DNA from: Prunus persica
Taxonomy: Eukaryota > Streptophyta > Magnoliopsida > Rosales > Rosaceae
Length of the DNA: 64,000 nt
Direction of reading: 5' to 3'
NCBI RefSeq assembly: GCF_000346465.2
Contig: NC_034010.1
Coordinates: 24,276,570-24,340,569 of the forward strand
The position numbers were made by a program, and so were the translations under genes. Shown piece after piece: positions 35,904 to 48,197 of the stretch; position 1 is the stretch's first letter, and each line of letters starts with the position of its first letter. A model generated the notes under the pieces. That model was given only the letters and a program-made list of their open reading frames with translations, did not search any database and was not told the DNA's origin.

Positions 35904-35987
35904 GGGCCCAACCGGGTTCAAACCGGTGACCTCAAGATTTGCAATCAAACATGCAGCTCAAATGCTCTACCGCTGAGCTATGGACCC
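35904..35987 (-). tRNA. tRNA-Cys-like unit 30 (right edge)
   Basis: 84 nt. T stem ACCGG, T loop TTTGAAC and one D-loop change (CAGCGGTA). It is the last recognisable core before the array decays and is broken by the hAT element. Confidence 0.6.
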
Positions 35988-36209
35988 GTGAATGAGTAAT
36001 AGTTTTATATAAAAATTACTTATCTCATTGCACCAACTTTTCATCTCATACTACGCGTTTTATTATTCTTCTTCAAATTTCAAAAGTGAAAAAGATCTGC
36101 ACAATCCCTAGTTTTTCTTTATTTTCTTCATCTCATATTGCATTTAATTATTTTCTTCCATTTCACTAGTTTATCTCATTACACTGACTTTTCATCTTAT
36201 GCATACGCA

Positions 36210-39207
36210 CAGGGATGAACCCACAGTGGGGTCAGTGGGGTCAATGTGGTCAAACGACCCTATGGACTCCATGAAAGTGGGCTAGGAGGTCCCCTTTAAT
36301 GGCTGTGAGAGGTATTTTGAAAAAAAAAAAAAAAATGTACAGATTTAACATACCCCTCCTCCCGGCTTCAGAACTCCAAAATCCCCATTCCTAAACCCTC
36401 AAACCTAAGTCCCCAATCTCAACCCCCCCAAACATTTAACCCTCTCTCCCCCACCAAACCTTTAAGCCCCAGCTCCTCTATTGCCAACAGGGTCGTCGCC
36501 TCCTAAAGCTTGCCTCCGCTTCCACCACCTCACAATTCAAGGTAAATTCTAACTCTAAACCTAAATTACTTGAATTGAAATTGAATTTATGATTGTATTA
36601 TATTATTTTGATTTATTGGATGTATCATTTATGAATTTTTTGTGGTTAATTGGTATAAATTTGGTGTTCTCTTTAATTGATTTTAGTTATTATTTTGATT
36701 AATTTATGTAGAATTATGGAAAAAAAATTTTAAGAGAAAGTCATCATTGGGTAGTTCGGATAATGTGGGTAGTCAAGAACTTCAAGTTCAAGACAAAGTG
36801 AGTTAGATGAGGTTTTGGCTAATCTTCAGGCAGGCCCGGGACTAAGAATTCATATGATTGAGTATGATACTAATATTAGAGATGAGGTTCGAAGAGCATA
36901 TCTACAAAAAGGACCTTGTCAACCTAGAGGTCATTCTTTCCCACAAAGTAATATCTCAGGAATTAATCGACGCTTTATTCCCCAATGGTTTGATGAATTT
37001 GATTGGTTGGAGTATAGTGTGTCTAAAGATGCTGCATTTTGTCTTTATTGCTATCTCTTTAAATTTAATTTTGAACAAGTGGGTAGAGAAGCCATCACTG
37101 GAGCAGGGTTTAAGAATTGGAAGGAAGGGAGAGAAAGAATGAAGGTGCATGTTGGACTGGTTGGTAGTGTTCATAATAAAGCTAGAGAAGCTACTACAAA
37201 TTTGATGAATCAAAATACACATATTGAAACAGCTATGAGCAAACACTCCGAACAAGCTCGTATGACATATCGAAGATGCTTAATTGCATCAATCAAGTGC
37301 ACTAAGTTTCTGTTGAGACAAGGTCTTTCTTTTCGTGGAAATGATGAAAGTGCCACTTCGAGCAATATAGGAAATTACTTGGAACTATTGCAATTCCTTG
37401 CAGACAATGATGAGAAAGTTAAGAAGTTGTGTTGGAAAATGCTCTAGGGAATCTCAAGTTAGTAGCTCCAAAGATTCAAAAAGATATTGTCAATGCATGT
37501 GCCGGGGAAACACTTGATGTTATCATGAGTGGTTTAAAAGATATATTCTTTTCTATATTGGTGGATGAAGCACGTGATATTTCAGTGAAAGAGCAAATGA
37601 CTATGGTGTTGCGTTATGTGGACGACAAAGAGCATGTAATTGAAAGATTTGTGGGGGTTCAACATGTTACTGACACCACTTCAAGTTCACTAAAGGATGC
37701 CATTGACACATTCTTTTCTTCTAATGGTTTGAGCTTTTTCAAGCTACGATGACAAGGTTATGATGGAGCTAGCAATTTGAGAGGTGAGTTGAATAGCCTT
37801 AAAACAAAGATTTTGAGAGAACAACCTTGTGCATACTATGTTCATTGCTTTACTCATCAACTTCAATTAGAACTTGTTGCCGTAGCAAAGAAGAATATTG
37901 ATATTGCCTCTTTCTTCACAACCACTAATAGTGTGGTTAACCATGTTTGAGCATCTTGTAAGCGGCGTGATGCACTTAGAGCGCAACTCCAAGAAGAGCT
38001 TGTCATAGCTTTTGAAAATGATTGTCTTATAACGAGGAGAGGTTTGCATCGAAAAACAAGTCTCAAACGTGCCGGTGACACACGATGGAACTCATATTAA
38101 GGTACCATTATTAGCATCGTTTCTATGTTTTCATCTGTGATTCATGTGCTTCAAATGATTATTGATGATAATCCCAACGATAGTGTCGATGAAGTAAATA
38201 AGATTCAAAGAGAAATGCTTACTTTTCAGTTTGTGTTTCACATATTCTAAATGAAAGCTATATTAGGACTCACAAATGATGTGTCACATGCAAAAGAAAG
38301 ATCAAGAAATTGTGAATACAATGGCTGTAGTGAAATCATGCAAGGAAAAGCTATATTGGATGAGGAATAATGGGTTTGATGCATTGGTTGATGAGGTGTC
38401 TTCATTTTGTGACAAACATCATATTAATGTTCCTAACATGAATGAGGCATTCGTACTTCCAGAGAGATCAAGGCGTAATGCTCCAATAAAGACAAATCGT
38501 CATCATTATCGTGTGGAGCTCTTTATTTATGTCATTGATGAGCAACTTACGAAGTTAGATGGTTGTTTTAATAAGGTAAATACTGAGTTGCTTATTTGTT
38601 TGGCATGTTTGAGTCCAAATGATTCATTTGTAGCGTTTGATAAACAAAAGCTACTTCGTCTTGCTCAATTTTATCCTCAAGACTTTTCAGATGGGGATCT
38701 TTGGGCACTTGAAGATCAACTTGAGCTTTATATTTATTATGTGCGTTCGAGTAGTGATTTCTCTTAATTGCAAGGGATTGGTGGTCTTGCAAAAACAATG
38801 GTGGAGACAAGGATGCATCGAGCATTCAATTATGTGTACTTGCTTATTACATTTGCTCTAGTTTTACCGGTTGATACTGCTTCAGTCGAGAGTACAATTT
38901 TCGTCATGAATATTATCAAAGGTTCACTTCATAACAAAATGGGAGATTAATGGTTGAGTGATAGCTTACTTGTTTACGTTGACAAAGATGTTTTTGATTG
39001 TATTCAAAATGAAGTTATAATGCTACGTTTTCAAAATATGAAACCTCATCGTGGCCAATTGTAATTTGTAATGTTGTTTTTGATATGAATTATGAATGAA
39101 TGTACTATAATTTCATTTTTAATGTTATTTTAATCTTTTTATAAAAAATAAAAAAATGAACTTTTACACTATGACCCTATGAGATAAGATTCCTGAGTCC
39201 GTCCCTG
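36210..39207 (+). mobile_element. Non-functional hAT-superfamily transposon with terminal inverted repeats and 8-bp target duplication
   Basis: The element begins CAGGGATGAACC and ends in the inverse of CAGGGACGGACTCAGG. The 8-bp CATACGCA is repeated exactly on both sides (36202-36209 and 39208-39215), the hAT hallmark. Subterminal GTGGGGTCA repeats follow the left end. Removing the element restores the array monomer sequence around CATACGCATTTTATTATTC. It encodes a damaged ZMYM1/TTF-type transposase. Confidence 0.9.
36716..39064 (+). pseudogene. hAT transposase pseudogene (TTF-type zinc finger, DUF4371, C-terminal dimerisation domain)
   Basis: The frame opens near 36716 (ATGGAAAAAAAATTTT), where the A-run appears to have shifted it. 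Domains then appear in three pieces. 36815-37447 holds a TTF-type finger (WFDEFDWLEYSVSKDAAFC, LYCYLF) as in ZMYM1-like plant transposases. 37429-38270 holds the DUF4371/catalytic part with in-frame stops at about 37750, 37948 and 38098. 38276-39064 holds the C-terminal part, including the hAT dimerisation segment (LPVDTASVE), with stops at about 38765 and 38948. With at least two frame changes and several stops it cannot make transposase. Family assignment is confident; it is an old copy. Confidence 0.88.
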
Positions 39208-39345
39208 CATACGCATTTTATTATTCTTGTTTAAATTTCAAATGTGAAAAAGATCAGCACCATCATTGATTTTTCTTTATTTTCTTCCATTTCACAAAAA
39301 CAAACTAGAAAAACTTGCATGCAATATGTTTGATGAAACATAGTC

Positions 39346-39954
39346 TCTCTCTCTCTTTTCACGTGATAGTCTGATGATCTATCTCTTTGCTCATGTGAAG
39401 AGAAATGTGGACAATATTCCTTTAAACATGTTGCACCCGAGTTCTTATGGCATGGAGGAAGAATTTCTTCCTTACTTCTTCCATGTTATGATCTTTTGGA
39501 ATTAAAAGCGGGGAGCTGGTATTCTAATAGAATCACCAACTTTAGCAAAGAACCCTTCCCAGTCATAAGGCTTCAGCATTTAGCATTCCTCAACAAATCA
39601 GATACTATTTAAAAATAAAAAATACACAGAACATTTCTCAACATAATTCGAAGGTGGACACAGATGAATGGACAGAAAGCTTATACGAACTAGAAATTAG
39701 AAACGCTGAAATTATTAAGTAATTATTTATGTACAAAAAGGAATGGCAAATCCTCAAACATTATCGAAGGTATGTAAATATATATAAAAAAATCTAAATC
39801 AAAGAATGTGTAATATGTACGAAGGAGCCAAGGCAGAAAAGCATCAGGTTTCAGTGCAAATGCTGCAACGGGGACAAGCAAAGGATAGAACACATCAAAA
39901 CTGAAGCTTCCTCAACAGAAAAGTGAGACTCCTCGCAAATGTGGATTCCTGGCT
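39346..39954. other. Spacer and OTU gene 3' region
   Basis: A (TC)n tract near 39341-39358 ends the array remnant. The rest is AT-rich and probably includes the 3' untranslated region of the minus-strand OTU gene. No separate gene is seen. Confidence 0.45.
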
Positions 39955-42900
39955 TCAAAAATTCCACCATTTCTTCTTTTTCTTTAAGCTTGGCGGAGGA
40001 AGTTCTGAAGATGAAAACGAAACAATTGTTAATGCCAGTTATATCATTTCATTTTTCCTCTTGTTTTCCCAGTAGATGTATGTAAAAAGAAAAAGCTTCT
40101 TTTCATTTACCTCCTTCAGGATAAATGGAATTGTAGTGCACCTCAGCCCAAAAGCTCAAGCAAATAACTGCACAAGTGAAACTATAAGTAAAACATGACC
40201 GAATACGGTGAAAATTGGGGAGCGGGGGGAAAAATGATGGAAGTACTGTTACCTCTGTTGGACTTTTGAACATGCGGAAGGATCTCAATGTAACATGTAT
40301 CCCTGAAGGAAGTGATAACAAATACCTTGACACCATACTGCAGTACAATAATAGACATATCAGTGACAAATTGAAATGACTAAGTTTCTATATGAACTGA
40401 CGACACCTTGTGAAAGCAATAGACTACTTGGCCCAACTTTTCATGAACAAGTGAGAGAAAAATGAAAGGGCAAAAAAAAAAAAAAAAAAACAAAGTAATA
40501 TTTCATGCAACAACATAAACAAACAAACATATTGCCTAGTGTATGACCTACAGACACAAGATATGCAAATTTAAATGGGTCCCATAAAATCATTACCATC
40601 TTGTTGCACTTTTACATAGAATACTAAGAACTGGAACTTGTGTAACATCTCATCATATAGGAAGAAATACGCAGCAAAATTGAGAATAAAAATTCCCTCT
40701 AGAATAAACTTAGAAGAGCCTACCTCCCCAATCAGGAAAGTCACTCATGTAAAAAGTTCAATCTATGAACCAATTTAGCAACTAGACAACAGATATGCTT
40801 TTAATAAAAAAACCTAGCAAAAAAATAGTGCCTCATACCGAATCTGCCGCAGCCTGCAATGTGACATGATCACCCCATTCACCACTCCTGGTTCAACCAC
40901 ATCAAGAAGAACAAGTAAATAAGCAAAAAATAGATGTAAGATAGGAAAACATGAATAAATTAAGAGATTAGCACAATACTTGCTCATCTTCTTTAGATAA
41001 TCAGTATAAGCCATAGGAACATAAGCCTCATACATTTCTGGGTGACTCCTGAGCTGAAAGATCAAAAGATGAGTACAAACAATAAGAATATTGGATATCA
41101 TCTGCAACAGCATCACAAAAATAATTTAAATTCAACTCCTAAAGATTCATTTACTGAAATGCCAACCAACCTGTTGATTAACTTGTTCTCTTACAACGCC
41201 ATGGTACTCAGGAGAACGATAGAGTTGATCTGATAAAGCACGAAACTGGGGAAATAAGATGCTAGTGAGACACTATCAAGTTAACTGAGTAAAGGACTGT
41301 AAGTCATAACACACATAACATACAGTGAGATATGTTTCCACTCTAAATTACATGTAGAATACATAAATTCGAGCGGTGCAGTTACAATTTAGAAAGCAAC
41401 ACTCAGCAAGGCTAGACGGGACAATTCACAAATCATAGGTAATGCATCATTCTAGATCTCATCAGATTATTCACAGTGAATAAACCTTTTGATGTAATCC
41501 AATAAAATTTTGCTCATTAAAGAGAAAGAAACTGATAGAACAATGCTATTTGTGTCACAACAATGAGGAAAAACATGTAGTCATGCAAAACTTTGAGAGT
41601 TTCAAGTACAAGAATTTAAAAGTAAAGCTCAAAATAAGACCAACCTGACAGTTACCATCTCCCTGGACCTTACACTCCACCAAATCATACAACTGCAGTC
41701 TATTAAAGAAAAAGGAAAATATCAGACATCCGAAGTGAAACATTTCTGAAACATTCCCTGTAGTTAAAATCAAACCAACAGGAAACAAAACACACTGAAC
41801 ATCCAATTTGAGAACAAAAGAAAATGACAATAAAAATGTAATTGAAAGCAAAGTCACAACTGCTGGCGTGGCATACAAACACACTGAAGTTATGCGCTTG
41901 ATGTCAATACAGCAGAAGAACGAAACCATTCACTACTGTCCAAACATTCCTTAACTACAAACTATTGTCTCCCCTAAATCTATGTATATGCTCCTCTACT
42001 CCATCCCTCCAAGAATCATGTATCACAACTGCTATTTTGGTGTTCTAATTTTAACTGCTAATTTCAGTGTTTAAATTTTTTAAGCTTATTTCAAGTTACC
42101 TCTGATTGCGTGCCAAACACAATAATCTAATTGCCAGTATAGGCCTTCCAAAGTTATGACGAGTGCTTTTTAATAGTGTTTTTAAAGGGTTGAGATGATA
42201 GAAATCAATTTAGAAAAATCACCAGCAATGTACAACTTCATAGTCAGCAGTGAATCCATCAATATAGAGGATCTAGATCAATATCATGCTATAGCTCAAC
42301 ATACCTCAATTAAATCCATTTTGATAGCTTAAGAAAATGACAAGTAAATCTATGAAATAAAATAATAGACAAAATAAAATTTGACAATATATCCCTGGAG
42401 ATGATTCATTACGCATACAAATTAAGTACATAACCCTCAGGGGAAATAACATAAATACCTTTCTAACAGCCTTTGATGATCTGATATCTCTTCATCAGCT
42501 GAGGGTATGTTCTCATTCGTTCTAGGAATATGCTGCAAAAAAAAAAAAAAAAATGATGATAGTGAGACTCCCAGTTTAATGTAATAAAAGGGAAGACAAT
42601 GAAAATTTTGTATTGGCAGGATGCAATACAAAACACAATCAGCGTGGCTGGACCGAATAACCAAAAGCACTGAAAAAGGATATTCCAATAGATGGCCAGA
42701 AGATGATATACACAAGTAAAAGTAATCTTCTATGGTAAAATGCCAGTAGGACGACTCCATAAAGCTAGACTTACAGGAACAGAAACCAACTGATTCAATC
42801 TTCTCCCCACTTCACCATCAAGAGTAGATTCATCTGTTATGTCCAATGAATGTAAGAAGTCTTCCCTATTGACAGAGCATTCTCCTTCACTATGATCGTT

Positions 42901-43437
42901 TGCTTCCTCGCTTCCATGTCTCCTAGGATCATCTGCCTCATTTTCTTTATCTCTATAATCATCAGTGTCTATCTTTATGTCAAAATCATTCACTATATCC
43001 TGAACATTTTGAAGCCCTACAAATTTCCAGCATTTCATTACAATAAGGAGAACAAGTATGCAACCTCAAATCATAGAACTAAATGAGAATGTCTGTTTAC
43101 AGAATCCCATACCAGAACCACTGTGTCTGTTTGAAGGACCAAGCCAATCCTGCCCTAGAATTGACGACTCCAAATTCCCATCTTCACAACCAGAAACTCC
43201 TGATGCTTCTGCAGAAGCAAGTCTCGATAACTCTTCTTGGTACGTCTGAGCTATAATCTCATCATTCTCCACAATGCAAGGCTCAACATAACCTTCTCTA
43301 ACATACTCTACTTGACTCAAATCCTGGTCATAACGAGTAACAGTACTGTGCGAGCTATCATTCGAAAGAGTACAAACATCATCCAAGAGATGGAGACCCC
43401 AGCGAACAACGTCAGGATCAAGCTTATACGATGTCAT
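39955..43437 (-). CDS. OTU-domain deubiquitinase (OTU9/10-like), 10 exons
   Basis: Exons on the minus strand: 43437-43113, 43016-42775, 42532-42459, 41699-41645, 41245-41171, 41053-40980, 40887-40839, 40337-40253, 40167-40111, 40004-39955, giving 361 residues. The N-terminus has the plant mark DPDVVRWGLHLLDD; an acidic linker follows to about residue 210. The OTU peptidase domain carries VQGDGNCQFRALSDQLY, with the catalytic Asp and Cys at about 227 and 230, and FWAEVHYNSIYP with the catalytic His at about 337. The tail is Lys-rich (SLKKKKKWWNF). OTU enzymes remove ubiquitin; linkage and substrate cannot be read here. An upstream in-frame ATG at 43452 adds five residues, but an acceptor-like TTACACAG just before 43441 suggests a leader intron that would remove it, so I prefer ATG 43437. 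All introns are GT-AG. Confidence 0.9.
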
Positions 43438-43452
43438 GAGCCTGTGTAACAT

Positions 43453-44544
43453 TTAACAAAACTCCAGCTTCTCCTGAAGCAACCTAGCAAAGCCAAAATA
43501 TTTCAATAACTAAAAGAAACGAGTAAAGGGCATAACCATATACATTGGAAACTAAATTTGCAATCATAACATCTAAAGTTCATAATCATATAATCCATTG
43601 CCTTAAAATCTATCTCAAATTTCAATCACTAACCCCATTATCAATTCAAAAATCTGAACTTTAAATCAACCCAACAGAGGAAAGAAAAAAGGGGACAAAT
43701 ATACTGCACATAACGTTAAGAAAACTGAAATTTCACAACTCACAAAACCCTAAAGTCCAAACTTTTGAATCTTCTCAACTACTGAAATCAAATCCAGAAA
43801 AGGTTCAAACTTTGAATTTACAACATACCCAGATACAGAAAACCAACATGAAAAACAATTAATTTAAACTAACAATGGTGATTTATACGAACCTTTAAAT
43901 CAAAAGAATGGTCTTTGGGGACAAAATAATGTTGGAGACAAACTGAAAAGAGGTTGAGAAGGCACGCGCCGCCCTGCCAATAAGGACAAGAATAAAAGGA
44001 AGGAAGATAAGAAGTTTGTTGAAATTAGAAACCGCCGTTGGATTCAGCGTGCTTTCATGAAAATCGAAAATCCCGTTGGTATTTATATATGGCTCGCTTT
44101 TGTACATACGGAAACCGGGCCATGATGATTTGGCACGCGGGCATTGGTAACCGGGGTTTGCCTGTTTCCCGGTGATTGTGCCACGTTTCGTGTTGCTGAA
44201 GAACGATTTGGGAAAGAGATGGATGCGTCAGCTTCTTTGGTTCCATAAAAAAGAGTAAAAAAAAAAAAAAAAACCTGAAAAAAATATAAATTGTAGCACG
44301 ACTCCGATTGAAGTCTCAAATTCTAGAGAAAGAGTCGTGTTGGACAAATTATTAGACGAATTATTGTGATTTATAATTGTGATGAATTCACTTAAATTAT
44401 CAGCACGTGTAAACAGAAATTATTAATTAAAATAATTAAATTTTAAAAGCCAAATTATTAATATAAGAGGCAATAAATTTCTCATTATTGTAAGTGTGGC
44501 TCCTTCAATCAAATTATAAAATATTTGATCTTGAAGATGTGGGA
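43453..44544. other. 5' region of the OTU gene and spacer
   Basis: It contains the probable 5' leader and leader intron of the OTU gene up to about 43960, a promoter-like stretch, and spacer. A CACGTG-like site lies in ATCAGCACGTGT near 44400. No gene is supported. Confidence 0.45.
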
Positions 44545-44650
44545 TATGTCAGTTCGCCAAGATGTATGCGTCCGTCTCTTTGCACCTGAGTTCGATTCCC
44601 ATTTCCATACATTATAGAATAGTTTAGAATATTGCTTTGTCAAAGAAAAA
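44545..44650 (+). mobile_element. SINE-like remnant
   Basis: A B-box-like GAGTTCGATTCCCA near 44588 is followed by a tail AATATTGCTTTGTCAAAGAAA that resembles the tails of the copies at 9190 and 14375. The A-box part is weak. Confidence 0.45.
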
Positions 44651-45680
44651 GAAAAGTTGATGTTCTTCTTTTTTCTTTATCATTGTATTGGCCATTTTAA
44701 ATTAGTCCAATTTCTTTAAATCATAGTACAATTGAAGAAAAAAAAAATGAAAACTCTCCAATATACCCTTAAATTCAAAATCTAGAAATATTTAAATATT
44801 TAAAAAAATTATATAAAAGAAAAAAGTGTAATTATCGACCAAAAAAAAAAAAGAATAATGTAATTTTCTTTAGAAGACCCTTATGTTTAAATTTTTAATA
44901 ACTCAAAATTGCCGTCATTTGATAAAAAATTCTCAAAACGCAATTGCTTCATTTGAAAGTGCTTCTTAAACAAGTTATCCTCATAACTGCTTTTATTGGA
45001 ACTACTTTTAGTATAAGGATGTTGAAATTTTTATTACAAATTTACGTTCTGTCTAAATAAACATTTGGAAGTTCTTCTTTATGAAGCACCTAAAAAAGTG
45101 TTTTTGTAACTCATAAATAAATTTTACCTTTTCATGTCCAACTCTAGGAGAACTGTTCTTGATCACCAATGGCTGATACTTGAGCTTCCCCTCACCCACT
45201 CCACTCCTCCTCTTGGCTCTTTCAAATAAGCTATGGGACTTAATAAACAATCTAATAAATTAAAGGGACCTTGTATAATTCCTATTAGGGAAATTGGGCA
45301 ATTTTGAAAACTCAGTTTTTTATTTTATTTTTACGAAGCAATATTCTAAACTACTCTAGAGTTTTAAGAATATGACCGTGGCATAGCCCTCGAACCCCTT
45401 TGAATTATAGCAGTCAAGGAAGTTTGAGCAAGAATTGTATAGAGATAGTCTGGTTGACCAATACCTGTAATTAACCTAATTTGGGAATTTTGATATAAAA
45501 TGTTATCTATAAGCATCAGTCAATGAGGATTTTACACTTCTGTTTCCACAGTACACACAGCAGATTGCCATTACATGATCCTATAAAAAAGAAAAAGAAA
45601 AAAAAGAAGCATCATTGTTAGATGAGCCATTGCATGATCAAACCAATTATGCCAATTCCCATTGTGGTCCCCAACATCTT
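44651..45680. other. AT-rich spacer
   Basis: No gene is visible. The right part probably includes the 3' untranslated region of the kinase gene. Short frames such as 45053-45250 (-) have no recognisable domain. Confidence 0.4.
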
Positions 45681-48197
45681 TCAACATGTGTTCACAAGCT
45701 TTGGTCTCCATGTTTGCCAATTTAAGCAACCATTCTCTCCAATCAATGGATCCACAAACATCCTTCTTAAAACCTCTCTTTTGGACTCTCTGTAATATTC
45801 ATCTTTGGAGTCCACACCCTTCAGAGGGAATTCGGGGCTTCCCATATCCGTTGTCTCCATAATTCGGTTCAACATTTCCACAACTTCGCTCATTTTCGGG
45901 CGTGATCTAGGCTGTCGCACCAAGCACCGGCTGGCCACAGCTGCTAGTTTTTGGGCAGCCTTGAGGGAATAGTTCCCTTCAAGCCTTGGATCCAAAATCA
46001 ACTGGAACTTCTTTGGATCTGAAGAGAGGTGTGGCCTCACCCATTCCAAGAGTTTTTGCTCATTCTTGGGTCGGTTTCTGTCCACAGGTCGTCTGCCTGT
46101 GATGAGTTCATAAAGGAAAATTCCATAGCTCCATACATCACTTTTAGATGTGAGATGTCCGGTTTGAATGTATTCAGGAGCTGCATACCCTACTGTTCCA
46201 ACAACCTGTAGAAAGATGATCAATTGGAAAGTAACTTGAATTGTTAGAAAGAAACCAGAGAGACCCTTAATGTATAAGTTCATGACAATGTCAAACTCAA
46301 CTGTTACATAATTTGTGATTGCTGAATCAACTTTGCATGCATAATTGAGCTATCTGTTTCACCTTCTTGACATGCCTAATTAATATTTGAGAAAAGATTC
46401 TAAGGTATATACATAAACATACCGCAGTAGAGACGTGGCTCAATCCATCTGAAGGCCCAAGTCTAGCCAATCCAAAGTCAGATAACTTGGCATTCCATTG
46501 TTCATCCAAAAGTATGTTTGAAGACTTGAAATCCCTAAAGATAATCTGCGCCACAGATAATAATTTGAAAAAAAAAAAAACAAAATAAGAGAATCAGTGG
46601 AAGCAGAAGGGAAACTCATCCAATGAAGAGTTATAGCCTGAAAAGATATACAGCTCCCTTGTGTCCCGATCACAGTTTAGATAGTCCTATCTTTCAATCA
46701 TAGAGACTTTACAATATTGTTTTATTCTCCTGTTAATCTTGTTGCAAAATTGAAGAAAAAATTTAACATTCCTAGCCAAAATCTGTTCTTAATTTTCACT
46801 TGAAAATCATATTGCATATAGCAAATAACAGACCAAATTGATCCCTACAAGGAAATTGTGGCTTTGCCGTTAGATTTCTGTATGGAAATGAACTGGTGTT
46901 GACAAAAACTATACCACATAATAAATACCAACCTACTAGAAAAATGTATATGTTCTATGTGAGACACCCCAATCTTTACTATAACTGCACCAAGGATTAG
47001 AAATTACCTGAAATTCCATCCCTTCATGGAGGTATGCTAAGCCACGAGCAGCATCCTGGGCGATTTTCATTCTTGTACCCCATGGAAGAGCTATCTGAAA
47101 TCGGCTCGATAAGTGATCCTGCACACTCCTGTTGGGCATATATTCATATACAAGGAGCCGCTGGATCCCTCTTTCATCATCCTCAGCACAGTAGCCTAAC
47201 AGTTTGACAAGATTTGCATGTTCAACAACCCCTAAAACATTCACTTCAGTCACCCACTCTTTATGGCCCTGTTAGACAAAAGACAGTAAAAAAAATCAAA
47301 CATCTAAAGAAATGCGTTGCATAGTGCGAATTAGAACTGAAAAAAAAAAAAAAAAAAAAGAGGAGAAAAAATATTTGACAGCAATTCCTTTTTGTTCTTT
47401 TTCAAAAAATTGATCCTACTGGCTGTTTACACTTCGCGTTATCTTGTTTGTAGATTTATATGAAGCCATAAAAAGTTTTCTTCGGGTTGACTTACTAAAA
47501 GTAGCAGAACTAGGGATTTATAACATGACAAATGACAACTAGGACATGATTACCATTATAGTGATGAATTTTTCCAAGCTTGAGTTTTGACAAATTTCAA
47601 GAATGCGTAAATTTCCTTACATAAATAATCCTTGCTAATTTCTCCTCAACAACCATTAGTTTGCTATTTATCAGAACTTTCTTATTTTTAAGTCAACTAG
47701 TGCAGTAGTTCCTGTCACAGTTACCAGATCAGAATTTTTTACTCTCACCGTTAAATTAGCGGATGTAGACTATGCTAGGTTTGGACCTGGTATCAATACA
47801 GAAGAAGAAGACTTGCCTGAAATCCCCTTTTACTCAGTTGTTTAACAGCAACATCTATCTTTTTATGTGGATCTTCTGTGGTCCGGATGACACCCCTATA
47901 CACACCACCAAACCCACCCTCTCCAAGCATGAGGGAGAGACTAAAATTTTTTGTTGCTGCTTTTAACTCTGAGCATGTGAATTCTCGGAGATTACTCTGT
48001 CGCTGCGACAATGCTGCAAATGACTTGGCAGAGGATGCTGTGCTAAATTCTGTGGCATTCTGAGAATTAGACTCGGAACCAGATTTTCTTGGGTCACGAT
48101 CAAGTGAAAAGAAAGGGGAAGTGGAACGAGTAGAAGTAGACTTCGTAGTCTTTGCTTCATCATTCTTCTCTTTGTTGTAGAAATAAAAACACTTCAT
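45681..48197 (-). CDS. PCRK1: Receptor-like cytoplasmic kinase (RLCK VII, PCRK1-like), 4 exons
   Basis: Exons on the minus strand: 48197-47817, 47268-47008, 46545-46423, 46205-45681, giving 429 residues; all introns are phase 0. The N-terminus begins MKCF, shared with PCRK1/PCRK2, then a Ser/Thr-rich stretch to about residue 70. Kinase marks: glycine loop [12 protein letters not shown] (91-102), VAVKQL with the catalytic Lys at about 119, [12 protein letters not shown] (catalytic loop), SDFGLA, and [21 protein letters not shown] as activation segment. PCRK1 relatives act under pattern-recognition receptors in immune signalling at the plasma membrane; that role is inferred from family. Intron 1 has a GC donor (CAG|GCAAGT). 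A leader intron probably ends just before the ATG (CTGCAG near 48201). A PBL19-like paralogue is the alternative identity. Confidence 0.92.
47269..47816 (-). other. GC-AG intron 1 of the kinase gene
   Basis: The donor reads TTTCAG|GCAAGT, which matches the donor consensus everywhere except GC for GT. The acceptor is CTAACAG|GGCCAT. Joining gives [12 protein letters not shown], the conserved family sequence. The nearby GT at position +5 would break the frame. Confidence 0.85.

Larger units (their letters stand above)
24881..39345. repeat. Tandem array of about 380-bp units, each with a tRNA-Cys-like sequence; higher-order structure
   Basis: Thirty tRNA-like cores lie at a mean spacing of about 379 bp from 24921 to 35987. 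The decaying last unit is split by the hAT element at 36210-39207 and resumes at 39208-39345. Spacers fall into types. C lacks part of the CACCAACTTTTCATCTCATA segment; D has TTCAAATTACTTATCTCATT with ACAGACAAAAACTAG; A has AAATGTGGAAATGAT and GAGGGACAAAG; B has AGTAGTAGTTTCATATTAAA and a shortened GGTTTTCTTTATT. From about 28400 to 34850 the order is C-D-A-B repeated, with one extra D; edge units belong to none of these. Every spacer ends with a CAGGGGG(C/A)AAATCACC segment resembling the terminus of the foldback element to the left. Small open frames in the spacers are by-products of the repeat. Confidence 0.92.

Noticed and set aside
24881..36200. CRISPR-like reading of the regular repeats
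   Set aside because: This is a plant nuclear locus. Both the ~84-nt core and the ~295-nt spacer are repeated, so there are no unique spacers.
24881..36200. Centromeric satellite
   Set aside because: The higher-order order is similar, but the array is only about 11 kb, is flanked by ordinary genes and carries a tRNA-like core.
36717..39064. Functional domesticated hAT-derived gene
   Set aside because: Several in-frame stops and frame changes, plus intact transposon ends and target duplication, show an ordinary dead transposon.
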